DNA of 12,339 nt. It comes from DAIOHQ01 sp036744635. GTDB lineage: Bacteria > Planctomycetota > Phycisphaerae > Tepidisphaerales > Tepidisphaeraceae. Below are positions 1-5,983 of this stretch, one piece after another. Every line of letters starts with the position of its first letter. Position 1 is the first letter of the stretch. The notes under the pieces are model-generated. The model was not told the origin of the DNA and did no database searches. It saw only the letters and a list, made by a program, of their open reading frames with translations. The position numbers were made by a program, and so were the translations under genes. Where the stretch lies: assembly GCA_036744635.1 (NCBI GenBank), contig DAIOHQ010000145.1:1-12339 (forward strand). The letters run 5' to 3'.

Positions 1-60
1 GCAAGCCTCAATTAATCCCCGCGGCGCGCCCACCGTTCGTGGGGAAGGTCACTTTCTTTT

Positions 61-102
61 CTTCTGACTTCTAGCTTCTAGCTTCTAACTTCTAACTTCT
101 AA
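61..102. repeat. Tandem heptamer repeat, six units (CTTCTAA/CTTCTAG/CTTCTGA)
   Basis: Six head-to-tail 7-bp units start at 61, 68, 75, 82, 89 and 96, and a decayed seventh (CTTCCCC) follows at 103. Units differ only at positions 6 and 7. On the minus strand the array reads as GTTAGAA-type units. It supplies the last codons and the TAG stop (92-94) of the sigma-factor gene. Similar heptamer arrays are common between genes in planctomycete and some other environmental genomes (recalled, not searched). Their function is unknown. Confidence 0.9.
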
Positions 103-712
103 CTTCCCCCCCACCGCTTTCCAGCGATTTCGTCAGCTTTTCCTGAAGTTTTTTCATCATGCGGCGAACGGTGCGTTCGGAACATCCCAGGCGTTCGGCG
201 ACCTCCAGATTGTCGCAGTCGGCCAGACGCAGCTCCACGATCTTGCGTTCCTCGGCCGACAGCCCTTGCAGCAGGCGCTCGAACTGATCTTGAAATTCCG
301 CCGCCTGCGCCGGCGAGGGGCTGGTGTCGGGGGCAGCGTGCATTTCTCCGCCGGCCGAGCTGTCGTCGGCGGCGTGGACCTCGCGGTTCAGCCCGCGCTT
401 CTTGCGCAGGTGAAAGCGGGCTTGCTCGTGAACTTTGGTCAGGGTGATGGCGCAGAGCAGCCGCCAGAGGTCCTGGCCTTCGCCGAATTGCAATTCCCCG
501 CCTTTCACCCGCCGGAAAAACGTCCGGTAGGCCGACTGCACCACATCCTCGGCGCCCAGCCGTCTGCGCAGCCCCTGCGGCAGATGCCGGTCGGCCAGCC
601 GGTGCAGGGCGGCGGCGTAGGTCTGGCAGAATTCGCGCACGGCCGCCTCATCCCCCGCCCGCAGGCCGCCGATCATCCGAAGCCACTGCTGTTGTTCGTG
701 TTCCGATTCCAT
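92..712 (-). CDS. ECF-type RNA polymerase sigma factor (planctomycete Sigma70_ECF group)
   Basis: This 206-aa protein is predicted to be an alternative sigma factor that directs RNA polymerase to a specific promoter set. Region 2 lies around residues 20-105, with the helix containing LGAEDVVQSAYRTFFRRV followed by a W-R-LL segment. A variable linker rich in D, S and P spans about 110-135. Region 4 spans about 145-195, with an SAEERKIVELRL helix and a helix-turn-helix at CSERTVRRMMKKLQ that would bind the -35 element. The layout fits the sigma family abundant in Planctomycetes, often partnered with serine/threonine kinases; none is visible here because the window ends 91 bp downstream. The ATG at 712 was chosen because it begins directly before region 2 and a weak GGA lies about 6 bp upstream. 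The last residues (EVRS) and the stop come from a heptamer repeat, so the native C-terminus may have been altered. The DinB-like gene lies 54 bp upstream on the same strand and may be co-transcribed. No anti-sigma gene is visible. Confidence 0.88.
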   Translation of the reverse strand: MESEHEQQQWLRMIGGLRAGDEAAVREFCQTYAAALHRLADRHLPQGLRRRLGAEDVVQSAYRTFFRRVKGGELQFGEGQDLWRLLCAITLTKVHEQARFHLRKKRGLNREVHAADDSSAGGEMHAAPDTSPSPAQAAEFQDQFERLLQGLSAEERKIVELRLADCDNLEVAERLGCSERTVRRMMKKLQEKLTKSLESGGGEVRS

Positions 713-717
713 CGCTA

Positions 718-756
718 TCCGGCGGATTGTATCGAGTATTCGGCGAAACCGCCGGA
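718..756. promoter_or_regulatory. Inverted repeat just upstream of the sigma-factor start
   Basis: TCCGGCGG (718-725) and CCGCCGGA (749-756) form perfect 8-bp arms separated by 23 bp, inside the 54-bp gap between the DinB-like stop and the sigma start. A smaller hairpin (CGGCG-AAAC-CGCCG, 741-754) competes with it. This could be an operator or an RNA hairpin affecting sigma translation. No promoter is evident. In GC-rich DNA such repeats also arise by chance. Confidence 0.3.
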
Positions 757-766
757 CTTCCCGCGG

Positions 767-1318
767 TCACTCCGTCCGAATTGCTGCCATCCAGTCCAGC
801 CCCTTGCCGAGGGCGACGCGCTTGGCGTGGATGTGGATCAGGTGGTGGTCGACGTGGACGCTGAGGCCCCAGTTCACGCTTTCCTTGATGACGAACGGAA
901 TGCCGGCCTGCACGAGCCACTGCACCGGCGGGTGCTCAAATACGAAGGAGTCTTCGGGCAAGTGTTCCAGAAATGCGATCACTTCAGCATGATTTAGGCG
1001 CATGACCTGCAGGGCGCTGGCGACCGATTCGGTTATTCGCCCCATCGGCGCTTGCTGCCATCCGGGGACATGCTGCTTGAGATCCGGGTGGTACGGGCAA
1101 ACCGCTTCGTACAGGATATCGGTCCAGCCCAGGTTGGCCTGCACGATGTGCTCAACGCATCGCCGCGTGGACCATTTGCCGGGGACGGGGGCCTGGGCCA
1201 TCTCCTCATCGCTCAGGCCATCCACCGCGCCGCGCAATCGCCCGGGGGCCTGACGCAGGTTGAATAGGAGCGACTCCTTGTACGGAGGTGCGATTTTGCC
1301 GAACGCCCAAGGCCGCAT
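767..1318 (-). CDS. DinB/YfiT-like putative metal-dependent protein
   Basis: With an ATG start at 1318 this is 183 aa. The reading frame also stays open to a TTG at 1363 (198 aa), but the extra 15 residues come from palindromic repeat DNA and look non-native. The sequence fits the DinB/YfiT four-helix-bundle superfamily. The N-terminal helix (YKESLLFNLRQAPGRLRGAV) is followed by a GKWS-x5-EH motif at about 48-57. A histidine cluster HVDHHLIHIH (155-164) stands where the family's second and third metal-binding histidines lie. Members include damage-inducible proteins and thiol transferases, such as bacillithiol S-transferases, usually with a divalent metal. The substrate cannot be deduced here. 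No signal peptide is visible, so it is probably cytosolic. It lies 54 bp upstream of the sigma-factor gene on the same strand and may share its transcript. No good Shine-Dalgarno precedes either start. Confidence 0.78.
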   Translation of the reverse strand: MRPWAFGKIAPPYKESLLFNLRQAPGRLRGAVDGLSDEEMAQAPVPGKWSTRRCVEHIVQANLGWTDILYEAVCPYHPDLKQHVPGWQQAPMGRITESVASALQVMRLNHAEVIAFLEHLPEDSFVFEHPPVQWLVQAGIPFVIKESVNWGLSVHVDHHLIHIHAKRVALGKGLDWMAAIRTE

Positions 1319-1353
1319 GGCAATATATTGCCACGACAGTCGTGGCGTGGCAA
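1318..1353. repeat. Nested palindromes overlapping the DinB-like gene start
   Basis: Three overlapping inverted repeats occur in 36 bp. TGGCAATATATTGCCA (1318-1333) is a perfect 16-bp palindrome that begins on the ATG. GCCACGAC-A-GTCGTGGC (1330-1346) has perfect 8-bp arms. TTGCCACG (1328-1335) pairs with CGTGGCAA (1346-1353). The structures are mutually exclusive as hairpins. The middle one resembles a palindrome I associate with planctomycete intergenic DNA. It could be a dispersed repeat, an operator or an RNA fold over the start codon. Confidence 0.8.
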
Positions 1354-1386
1354 GCTTCTGCAAATCCGAGGTGTTGGCTAATGCTG

Positions 1387-1416
1387 TTGCGAAAAAAGGA
1401 TTCCCAGTGCTTTATT
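1387..1416 (+). promoter_or_regulatory. Weak candidate promoter for the pseudopilin gene
   Basis: TTGCGA (1387-1392) and TTTATT (1411-1416) are separated by 18 bp, each matching the sigma-70 consensus at four of six positions. It would give a leader of about 100 nt. A better isolated -10-like hexamer, TACAAT (1430-1435), has no matching -35. The divergent gap (1364-1522) shows nothing else recognisable except the Shine-Dalgarno at 1513-1517. Confidence 0.25.
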
Positions 1417-1522
1417 CATCCGCCCGATCTACAATTCGCCTGACACGTTCCGTTGTAGCGCCCGCGCGTTCGCAATCCCATCTTCTGGAATCCGCTGGCG
1501 AAGAGATTTTTCGGAGGCTCTC

Positions 1523-2503
1523 ATGTCTCGCACCCCCCCTGCCGCCTTTGCCCGTCGTCGCGGATTCACGCTGGTCGAACTTCTCGTCGTCATCGGCATT
1601 ATTGCCCTGCTGATCTCCATCCTGCTGCCGGCCTTGAACAAAGCCCGGCGCTCGGCAAAGACCGCCCAGTGCGAATCCAACCTGCGCCAGTGCGGCCAGG
1701 CGCTGCAGATGTACCTAAATGAATGGAAAGGGCATATCTGGGCGTCGAGCTTTGGATATTACGATCAGCCGGCGCTGAATCCAGGCGATCCCGGTTATGT
1801 GAATGCGCCCGGCGGCACACCGCCTGGAACAAACGGTGCCGTCTATGCATATTGGAATTCCGATATCCAATGGGCAGACTGCCTCGCCTACTCCATGGGT
1901 ATCCGTCGCTACGGGAGCACCGTTTTGGAGCGGTGGCAGCGAAATACTTACCAGGACTTCGCCAACTCGACCCGCTGGCTCATCTGCCCTGAAGGAACTG
2001 GATCTGAGCCAATGACCGACAACTGGTTCGGCAACAGCATGTATCCCTCGGTCTGGATGTCTGATTACGCCATCCCTGACGCCGTCGCATCCTACTACTG
2101 CTCCTCCGGCGGACCCAAAGCCACCACAACCGTTCTGGGCGGCGCCTTCCATAATTTTGGCAGGGTGAAACGCAGCGCGGAAATGGTCTTCCTCTGCGAA
2201 GGCGGAGGCCGCCAGTTCACTTTCTCGAAGTCCAGTTGTCCTGAACAGGAACTGGCCAACCTTGGGAGAAAATACGCGACCCCCGATACAGTTATGCGCG
2301 CCTTCGGTCATCCTGGAGGAAATCTCAACTATCTCTACTTTGATGGACACGTGGCGGCGTCAAACAGTCCGCCCCATGAATTCAGCATGTACGCCACGCC
2401 GCAGTCTCCCTATGTTGCAAACGTTGACTATCGCACGTACGACGGGGTGGTATACCCGCCGAAAAATGGTTTTGCGGGATTCAAAGCTCGTTTCGGACTC
2501 TAA
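1523..2503 (+). CDS. Prepilin-type N-terminal methylation domain protein (pseudopilin-like, H-x-DG type)
   Basis: This 326-aa protein carries a class III prepilin signal. A 14-residue basic leader ending RRRG is followed by FTLVELLVVIGIIALLISILLPAL, with Glu at mature position +5. A prepilin peptidase would cut after Gly14 and N-methylate Phe15. The hydrophobic helix (about 15-37) anchors it in the membrane and drives assembly. The remainder would be a periplasmic or surface domain with several Cys residues. Near the C-terminus, a HPGGNLNYLYFDGHV stretch matches the H-X9-DG signature of the large planctomycete/Lentisphaera family of such proteins, with one extra residue in the spacer. Their roles are largely unknown; type II secretion-like or surface structures have been suggested. 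The start is fixed by GGAGG at 1513-1517, 5 bp before ATG. A small membrane-anchored gene follows after 33 bp. Confidence 0.92.
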   Translation: MSRTPPAAFARRRGFTLVELLVVIGIIALLISILLPALNKARRSAKTAQCESNLRQCGQALQMYLNEWKGHIWASSFGYYDQPALNPGDPGYVNAPGGTPPGTNGAVYAYWNSDIQWADCLAYSMGIRRYGSTVLERWQRNTYQDFANSTRWLICPEGTGSEPMTDNWFGNSMYPSVWMSDYAIPDAVASYYCSSGGPKATTTVLGGAFHNFGRVKRSAEMVFLCEGGGRQFTFSKSSCPEQELANLGRKYATPDTVMRAFGHPGGNLNYLYFDGHVAASNSPPHEFSMYATPQSPYVANVDYRTYDGVVYPPKNGFAGFKARFGL

Positions 2504-2536
2504 CCACGCGATTGATGGCACGGGACAGGAATATCT

Positions 2537-3022
2537 ATGAGCATTCGCGAGACCATCAATCAAGAGCCGGCGCTGGGAGTGGGCCTGCTGGTGGTAATTT
2601 TGGCCGTCGCCGGTGTGTTCATCTGGCGACAGATGCGCACCCAAAACGCGCCGCCGGTCGTTTCCAATTGGTTCTACTATGACATCACAAGCAAACAACT
2701 CGTGGTGAAGCCGTCGGGCCCACCGGTGTCTTTCAAGACCCCCGAAGGGCACATGCTTATTCTGGCGCACGTGTACACCTGCGGCGACAAGTCCAAGCAG
2801 TTCACCGCGTACTACGAACGCTACAACCCGCAGTCGCAGGCGATGGTCGACCAGGCGCCTCACATGGGGGCACAGCCCGGCGGCGCGATGTCAGAAGTAT
2901 CGCGCGATCTCAATGAGTGGGTGCCCATCTCAACGCCTCAAGGCGCGGCCATTATGCAGGTCGCCTGCCCGGATGGGCAAGCCGGCACGCCGACGATGGT
3001 GATGCCGGGATCAGCCCGGTAG
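2537..3022 (+). CDS. Small single-pass membrane-anchored protein, function unknown
   Basis: I do not recognise a family for this 161-aa protein. After a short polar N-terminus, residues about 11-29 (ALGVGLLVVILAVAGVFIW) form one transmembrane helix followed by RQMR. This fits an N-in topology with the bulk of the protein outside the cytoplasm. The soluble part has NWFYYDITSKQLVV, a SFKTPEGHMLILAHVYTCGDKSKQFTAYYERY segment with strand-like alternation, and a C-terminus rich in G, P and Q. Two Cys residues are present (in YTCGD and VACPDG). The gene lies 33 bp after the pseudopilin gene, with AGGA (2527-2530) 6 bp before ATG, so the two are probably one operon. A role in assembly or export of that protein is inference. 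It ends 3 bp before the convergent lpd stop, leaving no room for a terminator. Confidence 0.75.
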   Translation: MSIRETINQEPALGVGLLVVILAVAGVFIWRQMRTQNAPPVVSNWFYYDITSKQLVVKPSGPPVSFKTPEGHMLILAHVYTCGDKSKQFTAYYERYNPQSQAMVDQAPHMGAQPGGAMSEVSRDLNEWVPISTPQGAAIMQVACPDGQAGTPTMVMPGSAR

Positions 3023-3025
3023 TTT

Positions 3026-4426
3026 TCACTTTCCTTGGATGTGAATCGCCCGCTTGTCCGCGGCCAGGGCCGCTTCCTTGATCGCCTCCGGCAGCGTGGG
3101 ATGGGCGTGGAAACTGCGGGCGAGGTCTTCGACGCTGGCGGCAAACTCGATCGCCACCGCGGCCTCGCCGATCAGATCGGATGCGTGCGGGGCGAGGATG
3201 TGTACACCTAGCAGGCGGTCGGTTTTTGCGTCCCCGATCACCTTCACCAGTCCCTCGGTCTCATCCATGCAGCGCGCCCGGCCATTGGCCAGAAGGGGAA
3301 ACTTGCCGATCTTGATTTCTCCTTTCGCCTCCCGGGCGTCCTCTTCGGTGAAGCCGACCTGGGCCAGCTCCGGGTGCGTGTACACGACGTTCGGGCAGGC
3401 GTGATAATTCACGTGCCCGGCCTGGCCGGCCATGATCTGCACCGCGGCCACCCCTTCCTCTTCGGCTTTGTGCGCCAGCATCAGGCCGCCGATGACGTCG
3501 CCGATGGCATAGATGCCCGGAATTTTCGTCTCGAAGCGATCGTTCACCTGAACATACCCCTTGCGATCAATCTCAACGCCGACTCCCTTCAGCCCAAGCC
3601 CTTCCGTGTACGGCCTGCGCCCGACCGCGACCAGCACGTGATCCGCCTCCTCGACGCCGCGATCCTCACCGTTCCCCCAGGTCACCTGCACCCGGCCATT
3701 CTCGACCTTCGCCGACTGGGCCGACGCCTTCAGCTTGAAGCGAATCCCCTGTTTCTCCAGTAGCTTCTGGAGCTGCCCCGCCATCTCCCGATCCATGCCC
3801 GGCAGGATGCGGTCCATGAATTCCAGCACCAGCACCTCGGTGCCCAGCCTCCGCCAGACTGACCCCAATTCCAGCCCGATCGCCCCCGCCCCGACGATCA
3901 CAATCCTCTTGGGAATCTGCCGCAGCGCCAGCGCACCAGTGCTGGAGAGAATGACTTTCTCATCAATCTTCAGCGCTGGCAGCTCCGCCGCGGCGCTGCC
4001 GGTGGCGATCAAGATGTGTTTGGCTTCCAATGTGCGCGGCGTCTGTCCCGACACCTCCACCTTCCCGGCGGCCGCGATCCGCGCGGAACCGCGCACGTGC
4101 TCGATCTTGTTCTTCTTGAAGAGAAAACCTACCCCATCGGTCAGCGCTTTGACCACCCGATCCTTGCGCCCCATCATCGCCGCCAGGTCGACCTCGACGC
4201 CCGTAACCTTGATGCCATGCTTCGACAGACCTTGCTTCGCCTCCAGCAGTTTGTGCGTTGAATCCAGCAGCGCCTTGCTCGGAATGCAGCCGACGTTCAG
4301 GCAGGTTCCGCCCAGATATTCCTTCTCCACGCAGGCCACCTTCATGCCGAGCTGCGCCGCCCGAATCGCCGCGACGTATCCGCCCGGCCCGGCGCCAATC
4401 ACCAACAGATCGAATCCTTCATCCAT
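3026..4426 (-). CDS. lpdA: Dihydrolipoamide dehydrogenase (E3), FAD/NAD disulfide oxidoreductase
   Basis: This 466-aa flavoenzyme reoxidises the dihydrolipoyl groups of 2-oxoacid dehydrogenase complexes or the glycine cleavage system, passing electrons through FAD to NAD+. All hallmarks are present. The FAD motif GAGPGG is at 11-16. The redox disulfide is Cys42/Cys47 in GGTCLNVGC. The NAD fold motif GAGAIG is at 179-184. A second FAD contact, YAIGD, is at 306-310. The C-terminal dimer-interface motif HPTLPE carries catalytic His442 and Glu447. Length is normal for the family. The frame is open to a TTG at 4471, but ATG at 4426 directly precedes the FAD fold and has AAGGAAG just upstream. No E1 or E2 gene is in the window, so its complex is unknown. 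It is convergent with the small membrane protein gene and divergent from the MDR dehydrogenase. Confidence 0.96.
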   Translation of the reverse strand: MDEGFDLLVIGAGPGGYVAAIRAAQLGMKVACVEKEYLGGTCLNVGCIPSKALLDSTHKLLEAKQGLSKHGIKVTGVEVDLAAMMGRKDRVVKALTDGVGFLFKKNKIEHVRGSARIAAAGKVEVSGQTPRTLEAKHILIATGSAAAELPALKIDEKVILSSTGALALRQIPKRIVIVGAGAIGLELGSVWRRLGTEVLVLEFMDRILPGMDREMAGQLQKLLEKQGIRFKLKASAQSAKVENGRVQVTWGNGEDRGVEEADHVLVAVGRRPYTEGLGLKGVGVEIDRKGYVQVNDRFETKIPGIYAIGDVIGGLMLAHKAEEEGVAAVQIMAGQAGHVNYHACPNVVYTHPELAQVGFTEEDAREAKGEIKIGKFPLLANGRARCMDETEGLVKVIGDAKTDRLLGVHILAPHASDLIGEAAVAIEFAASVEDLARSFHAHPTLPEAIKEAALAADKRAIHIQGK

Positions 4427-4489
4427 GTCGCTTCCTTCGCATTGGCGTTGGGATTGTAGACGCAACTCCAATTGCTATCATTGTGCAAA

Positions 4490-4503
4490 CTCCCAAACGG
4501 GAG
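4490..4503. other. Short hairpin in the lpd/MDR divergent gap
   Basis: CTCCC-AAAC-GGGAG forms a 5-bp stem with a 4-nt loop, 64 bp upstream of lpd and 75 bp upstream of the MDR start. It has no T-run on either side, so it is not a terminator. It is possibly a regulatory hairpin or chance. Confidence 0.3.
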
Positions 4504-4512
4504 ATTCGATAT

Positions 4513-4547
4513 CCTCGTAGCACGGGCGGGACGCCCGTGCTACGAGG
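4513..4547. repeat. 35-bp palindromic repeat between divergent lpd and MDR genes
   Basis: CCTCGTAGCACGGGCG (4513-4528) and its exact reverse complement (4532-4547) form perfect 16-bp arms around a 3-nt loop GGA. The core GTAGCACGGGCG...CGCCCGTGCTAC resembles a short palindrome scattered through many planctomycete genomes (recalled; it yields spurious STGGTPVLRG-like translations). It ends 30 bp before the MDR ATG, so it lies in the probable 5' leader and would make a strong RNA hairpin there. Confidence 0.88.
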
Positions 4548-4577
4548 TTGAATGATCTCAACCACGAAAGGAACGTT

Positions 4578-5606
4578 ATGCCTAAGGAAGTTATTGGCGT
4601 CACTCCCGGAAAACTGGAATGGAAGAACTACGAAGATAAGCCGCTGGGGCCGAAGGAAATTCGCATCACGCCGCAATTCGCGGCCGCCAAGCACGGCACG
4701 GAGATGGCCTATTTCAAGGGCTATTTCTTCGACCGCGGTGACTTTGACGGCAAAGCAGGCTGCTTCGGCCCGCCCAGCAAGAACACCGCCCCGCCGCCCT
4801 ATTCCATCGGCAACATGTTCGTCGGCACGGTCACCGAGATCGGCAAGGACGTGACGAAATTCAAAGTCGGCGACCGCGCCTGTTCCTTTGGCCCGTTTCG
4901 TCCGAGTTCGACAAGCGGCGAAGATTGGTCCTGGAAAATGACCAAGGAGATGCCGTGGCAGAACGCCGTCTGTCTCGATCCAGCGGAATTCGCCATGGGC
5001 GCGGTGCGCGATGGCCAGGTGCGCGTGGGCGACGCCGTGGCCATCTTCGGCCTGGGCGCGATCGGGCTGATGGCCGTGCAGCTTGCCCGGCTTTCGGGAG
5101 CGACGACGATCATCGCCCTCGACCCGCTGGAAAACCGCCGCGCGGTGGCCACCAAGCTTGGCGCCACGCTGACCCTCGATCCCACCAAGTGCGATGCCGG
5201 CTTGGAAATCCGCAAGGCCACCGGCGGGCGCGGCGCGGATGTGGCCATCGAATATTCCGGATCGCGCCCCGGCCTGCAGGCCGCCCTGCGCGGAATCGCC
5301 TTCGGCGGCAACGTCGTCTGCGGCGCCTTCCCGCCCCCCTACGATGCCGGCCTGGATTTCGGCGCTGAAGCCCACTTCAACCGCCCCAACATCATCTTTT
5401 CCCGCGCCTGCTCCGACCCCGGCCGCGACCACCCGCGCTGGGACAACAACCGCATCTTCGCCACCTGCTGGCAACTGCTCAGCGATGGCCGGCTCTCCGG
5501 CACTGACATCGTCACCCCCATCGTCCCCTTCGACAATGTCCTCGAAGAATACCCCCGCGTCATCACCAACCCCGCCAGCGGGATCAAGCTGGGGGTGAAG
5601 TTTTGA
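4578..5606 (+). CDS. MDR-superfamily NAD(P)-dependent dehydrogenase lacking canonical zinc ligands
   Basis: This 342-aa protein belongs to the medium-chain dehydrogenase/reductase superfamily. The N-terminal GroES-like domain is about residues 1-130. The Rossmann fold follows, with cofactor motif GLGAIG at about 158-163 and AVQLARLSGA after it. An acidic residue (ALDPLENR) at the end of the second strand favours NAD(H). The catalytic zinc positions are replaced: HGTE at 39-42 stands where zinc enzymes have C-G-x-D, and GNMFVG at 78-83 stands where they have GHE. No four-Cys structural zinc loop is visible. It is therefore probably a zinc-independent branch, perhaps acting on sugar-like alcohols or resembling BchC-type proteins. 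The substrate is not deducible. ATG at 4578 was preferred over TTG at 4548 because AAAGGA (4567-4572) lies 5 bp upstream. It is divergent from lpd with a palindrome in the gap. Confidence 0.85.
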   Translation: MPKEVIGVTPGKLEWKNYEDKPLGPKEIRITPQFAAAKHGTEMAYFKGYFFDRGDFDGKAGCFGPPSKNTAPPPYSIGNMFVGTVTEIGKDVTKFKVGDRACSFGPFRPSSTSGEDWSWKMTKEMPWQNAVCLDPAEFAMGAVRDGQVRVGDAVAIFGLGAIGLMAVQLARLSGATTIIALDPLENRRAVATKLGATLTLDPTKCDAGLEIRKATGGRGADVAIEYSGSRPGLQAALRGIAFGGNVVCGAFPPPYDAGLDFGAEAHFNRPNIIFSRACSDPGRDHPRWDNNRIFATCWQLLSDGRLSGTDIVTPIVPFDNVLEEYPRVITNPASGIKLGVKF

Positions 5607-5635
5607 CTACGGCGCCATCTTCATCCCGAGCGGAT

Positions 5636-5664
5636 TGCCAAATAGAAGGGAGTTGGCACCCTTC
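5636..5664. other. Two overlapping inverted repeats after the MDR gene
   Basis: TGCCAA (5636-5641) pairs with TTGGCA (5653-5658), and GAAGGG (5645-5650) pairs with CCCTTC (5659-5664). The hairpins are mutually exclusive. No T-run follows, so a classical terminator is not supported. They lie 30 bp after the MDR stop and just before the mazEF promoter, and might separate the two transcription units. Confidence 0.35.
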
Positions 5665-5667
5665 CGT

Positions 5668-5697
5668 TTGACCCGTCCCGTCAGTTGAACGTATACT
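5668..5697 (+). promoter_or_regulatory. Sigma-70-type promoter of mazEF
   Basis: TTGACC (5668-5673) and TATACT (5692-5697) each match the consensus at five of six positions, with an 18-bp spacer. The predicted start of transcription is near 5704, giving a leader of about 34 nt before mazE. This is the best promoter match I found in the window. Confidence 0.65.
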
Positions 5698-5719
5698 CAT
5701 CGTATAGACAAGCGATGAG
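5696..5719. promoter_or_regulatory. Candidate MazE/MazEF operator
   Basis: CTCATCG (5696-5702) and CGATGAG (5713-5719) form perfect 7-bp arms with a 10-bp spacer, overlapping the end of the -10 element and the predicted start site. A direct repeat CGTATA (5690-5695 and 5701-5706) overlaps it. AbrB-fold MazE antitoxins usually repress their own operon by binding such sites. The assignment here is by position and symmetry only. Confidence 0.5.
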
Positions 5720-5737
5720 CTTCAACGGGAGAACGCG

Positions 5738-5983
5738 ATGGCAGCTACAGTACAAAAATGGGGGAACAGCCTCGGGATCAGGATTCCGAAGGCAATCGCC
5801 CAGCAGGTGGAATTGGAGGAAGGAACCTCCGTCCAATTTGAAGCGGCCAAGGGAATGCTGACCATTCGTCCTCAGCCGTCGCGCCGAAAGTACAAACTTG
5901 CCGACCTGCTGGCCCAGATGAAACCTCGGCACCGTCGTGGCGAATTGGACAAGAGCGGCCCGCGCGGTGGTGAGCTCTTATGA
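5738..5983 (+). CDS. mazE: MazE-type antitoxin (AbrB/SpoVT fold)
   Basis: This 81-aa protein is the labile antitoxin that neutralises MazF and, with it, represses the operon. The N-terminal swapped-hairpin DNA-binding domain (about 1-47) shows the family pattern VQKWGNSLGIRIPKAIAQQ, then VELEEGTSVQF and GMLTIRP. The C-terminal tail (about 50-81, KYKLADLLAQMKP followed by charged residues) is the expected toxin-binding segment. The ATG at 5738 has GGGAGAA (5727-5733) upstream. The stop overlaps the mazF start in an ATGA arrangement (5980-5983), indicating translational coupling. Length is normal for the family. Confidence 0.92.
   Translation: MAATVQKWGNSLGIRIPKAIAQQVELEEGTSVQFEAAKGMLTIRPQPSRRKYKLADLLAQMKPRHRRGELDKSGPRGGELL

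Noticed and set aside
29..44. Hairpin CCCAC-CGTTC-GTGGG as a terminator of the sigma gene
   Set aside because: The stem is short and no T-run follows on the minus strand.
266..997. Plus-strand open frame of 243 aa over the sigma and DinB-like genes
   Set aside because: It is antisense to two recognisable genes, has no family motif and no Shine-Dalgarno. It is a product of high GC third positions.
3735..4520. Plus-strand open frame of 261 aa over lpd
   Set aside because: It is a shadow of the dihydrolipoamide dehydrogenase gene. Its serine/proline-rich translation has no motif.
4419..5474. Minus-strand open frame of 351 aa over the MDR gene
   Set aside because: It is antisense to a clear dehydrogenase. 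Its low-complexity G/A/R translation includes the PRSTGVPPVLRG phrase produced by the palindromic repeat.
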